Shown here: piece by piece, positions 22,881-36,600 of the stretch | Layout of the letters: every line of letters starts with the position of its first letter | Position numbering within the stretch: the stretch's first letter is position 1 | Origin: Eumeta japonica | Taxonomy: Eukaryota; Arthropoda; Insecta; Lepidoptera; Psychidae | Direction: 5' to 3' | Assembly: GCA_005406025.1 (NCBI GenBank) | Contig: BGZK01001448.1 | Location: forward strand, 1 to 64,000 | DNA length: 64,000 nt | Notes under the pieces: model-generated | Told to the model about the DNA's origin: nothing | Database searches by the model: none | Seen by the model: only the letters and a program-made list of their open reading frames with translations | Program-made: the position numbers and the translations under genes

Positions 22881-25800
22881 AACATGGTTGCTATTTTTTA
22901 GTCTATTTACATCTTACGTATATTTTAAAAGATAATCTATATCTATGTAAGATATTATTACAATACTTTCTTTGCTTTTGAGATTACATCGGATATATGC
23001 GCAGACACACTTTATCGAGATGAAACAGCATATCTTTTACGCAATCGCATGTCTTAGAGTATCTCAAATTTCACCAAGATTGGTGTAGACAAAACATAAT
23101 CTATTTACAAATTAAATACATTATAAAATAAATGTCTACACGGTAAAAAAGATTTCCCCAATTAAGACTTGTCTATTAAAATAAGAGGGATTCCGTTAAG
23201 TCAAGAAATTCGTATCATCGTATACATCGAAATATATATATTCATAGTTCTAGTGTATGATATTTTCAAAATAAGCACTGTTTCAAGGAATAGAAACTTA
23301 ATTTGAAAAGACAATATATTTTTCCTACCATATACACGCTACTTTACTTAACAATGCAGTAATCTCAATTTGATATTTTTATTTTTGAGACTGAGAATTT
23401 ATATACTTGACTTAGATAAATTCGATTTTCAATTCTTGTTTGTGTGTTCAAACGTTTTGAATTAATTATTTTTTTTGTTTGAAAATACATTTTTGTTGAG
23501 TCAAAATCTTGTTATTTTTAGTCTGATAATATTATACTTCTAAAGTTAATACAATATCATGAAGCAGGATGTTCATTTCTTACCACACTGGCAAATACTA
23601 TTTATAGTTCTGAACTTACTCAAACCGATCACTTTGCTTTTTATTTAGAAGTTATAAATGTATATTTGCTGTGAATTACGGCTAGGATACGTAGCACACA
23701 GAAAGTCTTTGCTGACTTACACATTTATAACTTTTAAATAATATCAATATCATGGGCTTCACTAAGTTGAAAAATATAAATAGATCCTCCTTGTCACTGC
23801 AATAGGAAGCAACGATCGTTTATTAATATTATTTGCAAGTTATATGTTTAAAAAAAATAATTAAATATTTGAAAGGAAGAAAAGTTTTTAGTTATAATTT
23901 ATTTTAAGAACTTAATATTATAAACATCGATGGCCCGACAGATGATTCTCACTCAATTCATTCTTTTCTGCAAAAATATTTATAAACTAATTTACAATTA
24001 TTTGTTACAACAAGTTCACGCATTAATTTTCACTTGTATTTCAGACTTATACTACGGCATTATTAGATAATGTTTTACATCGGAGTGTATAAATTTTCTT
24101 CTGTTTTCTTGTTTCATATATATTTCTTCTTACACAACATCAGATTCATCTTGATTTATTGTATAAATTTTCGGAATCTGTAAGGAAAATGGTTTCTGTG
24201 AGTGCCCGAAAACAAAAATAATCAAATATTACATATGTCAGGACAAATACACATAGAGCTACTTAGGTATATTAATTAATTTATTTCTGCTATAATGTGT
24301 TGTGAAATTTTGTCGTTAATTAGAACTGTTGTTGCTAAATGAGGACACATCTATTTGACAAACTCTGGAGTGGCTTTCAGTGGTAACTCTATTGTTATTC
24401 CGTTACCTGAAAATAAAGTATTTTATTTTGCTCTGATGTAGATATGTTTGCGTACACTATACTATAAGTAAATGGACTCTAATTTAGAATTCATTTTTTT
24501 AATAGTGATGTCATTAGGGTAGATATTGAAAAAAATAAACAAATATTTCTGTTTATTAGCGTTTTCCCACCACTTTGTAATCAAACAAGCAACAATACTA
24601 CCTATGCACGTTAATCATTACATTCATTCCTATTCCCAAAAAATATATTTCTACTTAGTCATTCTTTGTCATATCAAAAAAAAAATCTAAGTAGATACTC
24701 ACGTATAAATTTTTCAATTATTCTTGGAGAATGCTTTGAAAAAAATGGGCAATGCTTTCGTATTAACTCATAATTGCTGTAAAAATCTCCAAAAAATCTA
24801 TTTACAACACTTACCTCTGTGTTTCCAATGAAAATTTAATATAAAAATCTCGTATTGTATAATACACGTAATGTAATATCCACATATTTAGTGGTCTTTT
24901 ACTATTAAGTGACACGTTTACACACAAAGAAAATATTTTCTAGTTTGAAAAGAATTGAGTTTTGAATCAAGTATGTTCTTTTTTTCATTTCTATTTCAAA
25001 ATTATTTGCCTTAACAGATTTTCTCTTAATATTAACAAGTATTGTAAAAATATCAGTGTCTCATCTGAAAAATCTACGTATTTTTGCATTTATGAAGTAT
25101 AATTAAACAATTTAAATATTTTCTCAAACGAAGTAAACAATTTGATAAAATAGGTTTAATTGATTTCAATATTTCTTTTTGACTGTGCATTACAAAGCTT
25201 GACAAATACACGGTACCTACAGACAAAACCTACTGTTTTATATGTTAGTTTAGACATTAATTCACAATACATTGCATAGGTACGAGTGTCAGAACATAAC
25301 GTCAACACTCAACATTGTCGAGTGTTCGTGAATTAAAATATAGCTTAAAAGATTTTATTTCGTAAATGTTGTAAGTTCATGAACTCTTAAGGCATATAAA
25401 ATCCAACTCAGAGCTATGCTTTATAACGTTTAGTAGCCACGACTGAATTTATAACAATATTTTGACTCCTGGCTAAAGTTCTGGGAATCTTCAAATTATT
25501 AAATTAAACTAGTGGTACAAGACTTCATATTTATTCAGCTTCCAATTCAGATTTGTTTGATTTCATTCGAATATTACACTAATAAAGCAAAGAGCTTTAC
25601 TAGATTACTTTGGGGTCCGTTCCTTGTACGTACTCATAATTTTTATTCTAAGAATTCAAACAGTTCCATACCTTGAATTCAAATTGTGCTCTACGACCAT
25701 AAAAGCTGTCTCCCTTTATTCGGTCTACGTGCCAGATCCTGCATACTACAGTAACCTTTCATTGATACACGATAGATGAAAATCAAACTTTTCCCGCTAA

Positions 25801-27496
25801 AATTATCGAAATTGTACAACATGTTTACAAATTAAAGTTTTGAGATATATTTAAAGCCAAGTTGATGTCTTGTGGATTCTATACGGATCTTGAAATTTGA
25901 AATACTTGAGAGAAAAATTGAGTTATAAAAAAAAATCTTCTCAACGATATGCTATGCGTAAGACTGTTGACTTTTTTTTTTCGAAAGTTAGAATGGCGCA
26001 TACAGTTGCTAGTTATTGACGATCACAAAAAAATGAACTTACATATAAACGCGTAAAACGATGAACACATAACTCGTCTTTACATTGCACAGTCGGATGA
26101 AAGATCGACAAAGCAATATATTTCGATAATAGTTGTAAATGTAACTCGGAAATTGTTCAACCGGTAGTCTCGATACTAGAGTCGACTCTCTATCGTTTTT
26201 GGTATAATAAATTCGTTCGGAAACCATTTTATTTTTTTATGTAATTTTGACCGTTTTTACTGTTGCTTAGAAAATGTAAATATTTAGGACAAGTTATGTT
26301 TGATTTCAGCAGCCAATAACGAAACTTTTAAATTTTTGAATCACCGTTAAAATTGATACGTTTCTTGAATTTGTTTTCCGACCGTTATCGGCTACAGCTA
26401 CATCGATTTCAGCTTTCTGGGTTAAATTGTGATTTGAGTATTTGCACAGATTATGGGGGTGGATACGTAGATTGTTAAATTACCCACTAAGTTGTTACAT
26501 CAAAATTATTTGCTGGATGTTTAACAGATACATTCGAAAGGTATGCTATTGTACACGTTTTTCCAAAAAAAAAAACGATAAAAACATACGAGTGCTTTTA
26601 TTATGTAATAGCACAATGTTAAATAATGGACGTGAATAATTGATACATCAACGAATTTTCAAGTTCCTGTTTGTGTCGTACAATGTGTTTTTTGTACTTG
26701 ACAATTTTACGCTTGTAATTACCGTCGAGGTCTTAAAAAATCTCATGTGCACGTTAAAAATACACTCGCAAAAGTAACAAAGTGTCGTTATTTTAATGGA
26801 TTTCAAAAAATTGGTAAGATCCTTTTATGAATGTAAAAATCCAATCAAAAGGTCTTTTTTAGTTTCTATGTTTCTTTGGATTTACTACTTTATTTCAATT
26901 TATCAGTTTCAGTTTCAATTTGAGATATAGAAAACCTAAACAGAACGAATATAAAAATGAGAATCTGCTCTTTGATCTCAAATATGCAGAAAAGTTATTA
27001 AAGCAATGCAAATCAAATGAATCGAGATACCGATACAAAAAAGGATATTAATTTTTTATAGATACACAATAAAGTATAAAGTTATTATTATCGATATTTC
27101 AGCGAAATAAAAAGACACGAAGATGAGGATAATATTACCTTCTTTCTATTTTCTTCAAATTTTAATATCCAATGAAGTAAAATTCATCTGGCTTAACGTT
27201 CAAAAGGCACTTATAGTGAAAATGTTGAAGGATAGCAGATTAAACGTCAGACTGAACTTAAGTTTACTTTAGCCGTAAAACATAAAATAATTTAATACAT
27301 TATTTTAAATTTTTCCGATGGCAGAAACCAATTAAACTATTCACTGAATGCTTATGTTTTACAAAAGCGTAAAAATGTGAGTAATAGCCGTGTGAAGTGA
27401 TTTACTTGTTTAGGAATTAAAATTTTAGAGGCGTATTTTTATCCGGCGTAATATGAATTCACGACGCGCCTCAGGGAGTGCCGAGGACGTGAAATC

Positions 27497-27525
27497 TTCC
27501 ATTAATTAGCTTGTAATTAATGGAA
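27497..27525. repeat. Perfect 12-bp inverted repeat just upstream of coding exon 1
   Basis: TTCCATTAATTA, loop GCTTG, then TAATTAATGGAA. It ends about 60 bases before the exon 1 acceptor. The arms contain TAATTA, a homeodomain-type core, so this could be a binding site or simply an AT-rich palindrome. Confidence 0.7.
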
Positions 27526-27587
27526 ACAAAAAGCTTGCTACGAAAACAATACCTTTTATTATAAATATTCTTCTGAAATTGTTTCAG

Positions 27588-27655
27588 GGTCAGACGTGAA
27601 AGATGGCGCAAGACGCGAAAAAAGGAACCATAGTTTTGGAAAATTTTAATTCAAC
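27588..27655 (+). CDS. path: Transporter exon 1 (first coding exon, start codon)
   Basis: The acceptor TTGTTTCAG ends at 27587. Fifteen bases of 5' UTR precede the ATG at 27603-27605, and the donor GTAAGT follows 27655. The exon encodes MAQDAKKGTIVLENFNS plus two bases of a Thr codon. An acceptor before the start codon means that an untranslated upstream exon and the promoter lie further left. The peptide is polar and cytoplasmic, as expected for the family N-terminus. Intron 1 is 4852 bp. Confidence 0.8.
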
Positions 27656-30600
27656 GTAAGTATTGTTTCCCTTTGATTAGTTCACGTTTTGTTGTTTCTT
27701 TTTTATTTCTTATTTCTGAAAACTAAACATAAAAAGGGATTTAGTATATAAAGTTAATTAATAACCATATAAATTTTCAACAATATGATCAAACATCGAC
27801 TAAAAATTTGAATAAAAAAATTGTTTTTTTTATCGTTTAGATAATTTTTTTTTGTACATTTATTATTCTATTCTAACTTGTAGACAGTTTGTTCTATCTA
27901 GTTTATAGGCACTGCATATTGATGTCTTTCAGCCCACCCTTACTCGATTTATACGTACGCTAAAGGACGTAAACAGACATAAAGTACGATGTTTAAGTTT
28001 TCTTTAAGATATCGTTTGTTTATTATTAATCCTATATTGTTAATCTTATTGTTATCTATAGCTACCCCTATCTATTGTTAAACGTTGCAATCGGAATTTT
28101 ATTCTGTAAGGGCCGAGATAAGTTATTTCCATATCTATAGGCTCCGATCATACAAACCATATTGTGAATCCGGTTGTCTTATGTTTCAACGGCGCCAAAT
28201 ATCACCTCCTATTGTATTTTGATTTTGCATCGCCTGTAATTGTTTTTAAACAAACATTGAGATATTTTATTTAACTTGTACATAAGAAAGGCAAACTCAA
28301 ATGAGTGCATAAGTCTTTGAAATACGTAGAAAGTGAAAAGGTGGGATTCTTTTACGGCTCGGTGTGTCGAAATATTGCTAGGGATATGGGTTTTGTACAT
28401 ATTCAATGAGTTTCGCCATCTCATTGAATAATAAAAACATCGGAGCTGCTATCACAGACTGTACTTTGTTTTATTAGCAATAGTTTTTTTTAGTATAGTA
28501 TTGTGACAATACTATACTAAATAGGCGTCTACCTGTACATAAATATAGTACATATGGAAGAAAATAAACAAACTTATCTGAATTGCATACACGTTAATGT
28601 TTATATTTTATTAGACCATTAATGATACATTGTATCTACGTGATCGTTTATTACTAAATGATCATGTAGATAAATTGTTGCCAATCACTTTCTCAAACAT
28701 CGCTCTTGATATAAAACCTATCTGGAGTCAAATTAAACCATTTGTTTCACACCACGGAAAGTCCAAAGTTCATCAACATGACGATGACGCACCAATATGG
28801 TGCCAACGTCCATTGATAGTGGTTTAGATCTAAGCCTAAAAACCAGAAATAAAAAAAAAATAGCGGGGAATATGACACAAAAGCTGCGTGATGAAAAGAC
28901 ACTACTCAAAAACGTGACAAATAATTATGTTATTATAGTTCTATATAAATTAGAAAATATACTATATAATTTGTGAATGTTTAAATAAAATACGTGCACT
29001 TATGTAAACATGTATTTCTGTAAATACGACAGTTAAATTATTTATTGAGGTATGTTTGGTTAAGTGTCAGCGCCAAATAATCTCCGTATTTTGATGTTTA
29101 TCTATTTAAATGAAGTCATTCGACACGTCCACAGACGCCACACGAAAGCACGGAAAACTTCTTATGACAAACCAAAGCACGAAGCATAAAAACAGTTGTT
29201 GTTTGACTTTTTTTATTGGTTCAGAGCGAAGGCGTGACCACCGACGTGCTGCAGCGCGTGGTCGACTCCAGCTCGTAAATCAAATGGCTCTACATAGAGT
29301 TGGTAAAGTCCGTGGAGATGTCATACCGTGCGCTAGTATTTTAGAATGCTTCAGATTATTCAGAATAGGTGTTCGGAACATGGGACAAAAAGAAAACTTT
29401 TCTTATCTTTTCGTCCCATGAATCTAAATTATGGTACATACTTACATATTCTCTAGATTTTTCACACTAATTCCGTAGTGGTTAAGAATATGAATGAAAT
29501 ATACTAAATACAAAACGAATAGGCTGCGATGTACAAAAAGACAAATCGACACATAGAGACATTGGATTTTTCTTATCGGAATAAGGAATAGTAGAAAGCT
29601 ATGCTGCTGCCTTTATGCCTTTTGTGTTTTGTTTAATCCATCCTACTTAAACTGTCAGACTTAATTCATTTCTAGTCTATAATTCGAATGTCAGAACGTT
29701 GGCTATATACATTTATTGTTGCAAGTGTTACGATCTTGAGAACGAGGCCGATTTTGTTGTAAACTTTCACAACGCCAAGGATTTAATTATTTTAATATTT
29801 TACAACTCTGTAGTGAGAACTTACTTAGATACAGTTAGAAAAATTTTTTTATAAAAGGAAAAGGTAATAATTTGCAAGAAATGATTCTATAATTGATGGA
29901 TATTTAGGTCGATCTTTTTTTTGATTAAACAAAAAAAAAATAGAAACGCGTGCTCTTAATTCGTGTTAATTTAAATATAAAATTAAAAAATATGATGGTT
30001 AGTAATTAAGAGACTTATAGTATTGTCATAGAATATTTCTAGCATCGCATTATAGTATAAAAGTACTCGACTTATAATTCTAACAAGCAATTTATACTTA
30101 ATATTTATAAGCCTTCAGAACGAGAACGGGTGATTAGAAATAGATGAAGAAATTCAGTTTGTACTGACGCGGGTGAAGACGTAGGCAGAGAGCTATTTAA
30201 TAAACTTTATAAAAAAACCCGACCGAGTACAAGATACAATCGCGCAACGAAGGTTCCGTACCAAAACATTGTGTATTTATGTTAAGTACTTAAAATAAAT
30301 CTTTTGAATAATTCATTTGCGAATTTTTATCACAATGCCCATTGGCACTTGACCGATATATTTATTGTTTTCCTCAAGTGTGCACTATGGTCATATCAAA
30401 TTTGACACTTGTATTTGTTACTGTTATAATGACAAAGAAAAATTAAGAAAATAAAGTAATATACACTAAGTGTGTACTCACGTACTTAGCGAGTGTCAGT
30501 TTGTGCTGGACATTGAAACAAACCGAAACAAAGCAAGCTATATACTTCTTATAGATTTTTCTGTATTCTATAGGTAAAGAACTATTGTCTGTATTTTATC

Positions 30601-33600
30601 AAAATTTTAGGCCCGGTAATCCTAAAAATAAGGGGTGAATTTTTAATTTTCGCCTATTTTCTTAAATAACTCTATAAACATTTACTCTTAAATTATGAAC
30701 AAAAATATATTTGAGCTGCTCACAATAAACGCTTACATTTACATTTGCAGTACAGTTTGCATTTTTTTGTAATTTTCTAATTTGCCCCCAAAAGTAATCC
30801 TCTTAATTAAAATTCATATACTTAATTTGCACTTCCGTGTTCGGGTTACATATATAAATATGTGTATCAAATGTGAATTCATTCGGTTCAGTAATTTTGG
30901 ACAAAATCAGCTATGATAAATAGACGGACAGACATGCGAGTGTTCCTATAAGGGTTTTTCCTTTTGAGGTACGGAACCCTAGTTAATGCTGCTTGTAAGG
31001 AAAATCCTATTTATAATTCAATTAAAATTCAATAAACATTAGTCATGGAAGATTTTGAATAAGTGATCTTTTTAGTGACAGGATCGGTCAAAGCTCTTGC
31101 CTGTATTTCAAAGTGTAACAAAATAAAAAGAACACTGTTTTGGGAAACGAAGTACGATGAGAACAATATCGTTAATCACGTTGTAAAAAGGAATCCTTAG
31201 TGCCCAAAACTTAGTGATAAATGGTAACGATCTGTCTTCTAGTCCTTTGGTAATTGCAAAGCCTATGTTTTACATTGCTGGTTTAATACCAGAGAATCTA
31301 TAGTTTTTAATCAAAATACACAATATTAACTTTTGGAATTAATTAATAAATTTCATAAATCTGTTTAAATTAGACCACCATACATCTCTGAATCCTGTAT
31401 ATTATTATAATTTATGTCGATTTTTTCTTTTTTTTATATTTTTGCCAAGTTTAATCATAATCCATTTACTAATTTTGTCATTTAATGATAACACACACCT
31501 TCACTTCCGGTTTTTATTTCTATAATTTAGTGTCATGTGATAGACACTACGTTATGGGACTATCGGAGCCCATGTGCAAATATACATACATATATCCCAA
31601 CTGCACACTCACAGAAACAATCTCTATTGCAACTACGAAATTCATCAACGCAACTATGAATGCGACCAAGAATTACAATAGCTGTTACTCTACGGGGGGT
31701 GAAACCGTGGGCCGCATGACGAGGTAATGGATCACTATAATCGAAAGCGAGACCGGGATCAGATGTCGAGGACGTGACAGGGATTGGAATTGAGAAACAG
31801 ACTGGGTGGGTTATTCTAAACATGTACAAGGGCGAAGCCGCGAGCGAAGGCTAGTGACTTACTTTACTTATATATAAAAATTTAGCTATCAACTTTTATT
31901 AATACAATATTAATGTATTAATAACAGTTGATATATATGGTGGAAATAGTTTATGGTGGAAATGAATGAAACTTATTGCTGCCCTAATGATAACTTCATA
32001 AACATGATTTTATAATCATAATGAAAATAAAATTTATGTTTTTAAAAAGGATTTTTTTCTGAATTAGCATTTTAAAAACAATAAGTTCTGTAAAGAAAGG
32101 TAACTATTAAATAAGTTGATATTAGATTTTAGTTTATCATGACATATCTATTGTTGAGAAAACAAAAAACAGTCTCGTATTAGATTTCACATAGAGGTCT
32201 TCCTATCACCATCAATAATCTATTGTATCGCAGAGGTGATGTTATCCTATCACTATGGACGCCTATTGTGTTAGAAAGGTGACGTCATACGATATTGACA
32301 GAATACATCTTTTGTTTAATCTAAATAGGTGTGGTATAGACATGTGTTTACGTATTTTTGTTTATGCTCTACATAAATAATCAATTTGGCAAAGAAAACA
32401 ATTCCAAATAATTACAAGAAATAACGTAACTTAGAAAGCAAATAAATAGCACAAACAGCTTATGTTTAGTTTTTAAATTGAGTTTCATATGACTGTTTAT
32501 TTTTCAGAACCAATCTCACGAGCAACCCGGGCTTCCAGTCGACTCTGACCCTCGGCTCCAAGGAAGTCATCAATGAGAAGGCTTACAACCCCTTTGAACA
32601 CCGACAAGTCGAACACCCCAATTCGTGAGTAGATTCTGAGCGTCACTACCTCTGTAACTACTTTAAAAAATTGATTACTTCTAACGGCTGATCAAGAACG
32701 GAGACGAAAATTAAAAAAAACCGCTTTAATGAACTAAAATGCATTTTTCAAATATAATTTAAATTTAATTAAAAAGCCCGGGTGCTTAATATTAGTTGTC
32801 TAATATTTCATCCCTGGCTATTAAAATGATAACAATAAAAAGAATAAATGAACAGCTCCCAGTTTAATATCAAACACTCAACGATTTTTTAGGTTAACTA
32901 CAATTTACATTTAGAAAATATTTTTCACTTTTTATTTTATTAAAATGTGTTTTATTTTAATTTTCTGAACTATACTTTTTGTTAAAATTGATGGGATACA
33001 GTAGACTAATATGAAAAAATAAATTATTATTAATAAAGTTCCTAATTTTAAGCAAATTCGAAGTCGGAAATCAAGCAACAGTTTTAAACTCGTCAGAACA
33101 GAACAAATGTGTCCAAATTTTATCAAATTTACTCTTCAAATTTATTTTTTTTTAATTCAAATTTTAAAATAAATTCGAAGAGTTTCACAGTTTATCTACA
33201 GTCTTCAGCATCATAACCTTGTAACCAAGTATGAAGTATTGAAATTGTTAGAATAGCCTAAAAGAACCCAAACTCGAGAGATTTTAGATGAATTTAGGCA
33301 AATTATATTTTAAATTTTATATACCTTTTACTATTTTTAAGGTTTCGTACGATTGAATGAAAAAAACGGAATCCTTGCAAGACTGTTCGTGTATTTGTCC
33401 GTCTGTCACAGTCAGTATGACCCGAATCTACTGGACCGATTGTCGCAGAGTTTGTCTTCATGTTATATAACTTTACATAAAGAATTAAATGTTGCATGAA
33501 AAATCGAAACCTCTGAAACTATTGAAGTCAAAATTTATAGTTGATGTGGTTATTATAATAAAAACTACTAACATGCTTTGTTTTTTTAAGTATATCTGAC

Positions 33601-36600
33601 AGGAGTGAATTAAGGGTTGAAGTTATTGTATTCAGAAATGAAACCCCTGAAACTATCGACTTCAAAATTTATATTTCAGCTGCTTATTATACAAGGAAAA
33701 CAATGACATGCATAGTATTTGGAAGAATACGTTTTAAAAAAGTGAAATAGGGAATGAAATATTGTATGGGAAATTGAGACCGCTGAAGCTATTCATGTCA
33801 TCATTTTTATTATTGTTTATCATCTTTATATATAAAAATTAAATTTTTGCACGTGCGTGTTGCCGCAAAAGTGGAAAAGTATTTTTTAGATATAAAAGTG
33901 TTTATTTTTAATATCCGATAGCATTTGTCCCCGACTTTGTCCATCTATTTGTGCTATCGAACTACTACAGCGATCTTAAAAGAGTTTTTCATTCACAGGA
34001 AGCTGCATATACATAATTTATTTTCACCCTAACATCTGCTTCGGCTTTGCGCGAATCGTAACGTTAAACGATAGCAGGATCTAAATCGAAAAGGTAACGG
34101 GGAGTAGAATAAAGACCGAGGACCGGGACTAAAATCGAGAACGGAACCGGTGTCGAAACTTCAGAAACAGTACAGAGACTAAAGTTAAAATATTGTAATC
34201 GAGAGCCAGATCGATCAATATAAAAGATGAAGGAAGACATTTTCTATCTACGCGGGAGAAGCCGGGGCGCAATGCTATAAATAAATAAAAACTAACATTT
34301 CTTCTCAAGGAAACTTAGGTATGCGAAAAAGTTTGGAATTATCGAATTCTACGAAAAAAATCGTTGTTAGCTTTTCGTAATATTTCTAGAAATACTCCAG
34401 TTTAATTTATATTTATGCCCTAATTTAACAAGTACGACAAATATAGATCAAAAAGAAAATGGCTTGCAAACACATTTCTAGGATCTACTTGTTCAGGCGC
34501 ACGATCACAAACTTCGGCGAAGTCCTATCGTGCGATAAATCTGTAGAGATTACATTTCTAAGAATTACTCGAGACGAGAAATTCTTAGGCGCCTGCGTGT
34601 ACGTGACGAAAATACTCATTCGACTTAAAACAGTACACTTATATAAAATCTTTTTATACGTCAATGAATGAACCTAATGATATTCGGTTTTTGACTACAA
34701 GTATGAAAATCTGTAAAAGCAGGCCGTAGGTGTGACCCTGCAGTCCATCTCTAAAACTTCCCGCTATGATATTTATCGACGTATTTTTGAGCTTCTAGAA
34801 TCTGAAGCTTTTCGAGCCCAAAAATCCCAAAGCGCTTGATAGGCAACTTATGATAGTATTTGTTACTTTCGAGTTCGAACCTTTAAAAATATATCTAGCA
34901 TTAAATTATTGAGATCGAGTCCAAAAGATTGATCTTTGTGTTTTTTCGAGCTCTCCGAGTTCAAAAACATAATTTTGATACGTTTTCGTCTCAAAGTTCA
35001 AACATCTAGATTTATTTAAATAAAACCCATTTCTTTTTTAATTTTCAGTTATGATATGCTTCGAATGCGTTGTTTGATTTTGATCTGCTTTACAGTATCC
35101 GACGCAGATTTGTAAACAAAAAAATATAATCGAGTACCAAACATCAATTGATTAAGAGTTTCGTATGTTATTTTCAAAAAACCTTTTATTTCTGTTTTCG
35201 ATATTTTGAGTATTGACATTCCCCAAACGAACAAATACACCGATTTTGATGCAGTTTGCAACGATCGACGTTGTTTTTGAAGTGGAAGAGCTATCATTTC
35301 TTAGATTTTGGAATTTATGTGTAGAGCAATTTACAAAATATTAAACAATTCTTTTTGAGACACACACACACATACACACGCACACAAGCATGCACGCACA
35401 CACATACGCACGTGCACACGTAGACGTACAGACATCACTCTCAATCACTCACATCACACAGATGGTCAAAATACATTTTTAAGACGATAAAATTTTAAGA
35501 TTTATTGAAAACTCGATTTTTAAAAATGAGATTAAAAATAATACCTTTCCGAGTATAATCTAGGTTTTTGCCGCACGCAAGTTTGTGTGCTACCTTATGG
35601 CCGGCCTTTCACTCCGCTCGTCTAAATGAAAATTTAGAACAATTTCAATATTAATATTCAGTAGACGAGTTTATTATGTTGTTTAATTTTCTTGAAAAAT
35701 TAAAGTTGCCGTCTTTTTAATAATCATACAATTACGTTCTATTAATATATTGTCTAAAGTATTATCAATATTTTGTTAAATAGATTGTGAGGCCAATGAA
35801 AATTTGAATTGAGCACTTGGATTCAAGATCGGTGGTCGAGTTAACTGACATTGAAAATTTCAAGACTTTTTAACCCCTGAACCGTCTGTTTTTGCTTAGC
35901 TTTTGTCAATATTGATGATTTCGTAACTCATCTTCCATTTTATGTGTCATGCACACAGGCAAATTTTAAAATACTGTTGTTTAAGGATTTTGTGGTCTGC
36001 TAGCTTCTACAACTCGTATTCTATCCGTTGTATATTTTGTCTACATTCCACATGTTAAGACGATGGCTCGAAGGTTAAAAGCGTTACTTTTGAACTAGTA
36101 CATATCAGTTTTGATTCTGATCACTGGCGAAATTTCCAATGAGTTTCTAATTTTATTTAATTCAAAATTAAAACATTCGCTCCTCGTGTCAGACTGTTAA
36201 GCAGACGGCCGCGGACAATATGTCAAGCAGTGGGCCGTCGCTTCGTTGACAACGGGTTTTACATATATGCCGCGACTGGACTGCGTCAGCGCAGAGAACA
36301 TGAGGTTAATAGCCTTCGATCTAAAGCAAAAAAGATAGAGGGAAGTTAGGCTTGCAAAATGAGGTGATAGAATTTAAAGCAACAAATAATACACAATAAT
36401 TTTTTGATATGGGATTAGCCAAATTTCACAATTTTTTGATCAGTAAAAATTGTTAACTAAACTAGTAGTGGGATAACTAATGATGCATAATTCTCACAAG
36501 TGCGTTAGGAATTCATTATAATTATTCAATCCTTCCAAGTTTATGCACAGTTTGCACTGTATTCACTTTGATTGTGTACAGAGTATAACCGAGAATGCTA

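Larger units (their letters stand above)
21239..27496. other. Long AT-rich non-coding stretch before the transporter
   Basis: Apart from the hairpin at 22603 and the repeat patches at 22400-22880, I see no structure. Untranslated exon(s) of the transporter could lie here but cannot be told from sequence alone. Confidence 0.5.

Noticed and set aside
29225..29274. Alternative transporter exon between exons 1 and 2
   Set aside because: With two bases carried from exon 1 the reading hits TGA after three codons.
33490..33800. CRISPR-like array
   Set aside because: Three diverged units with irregular spacing in a eukaryotic intron; this is transposon minisatellite.
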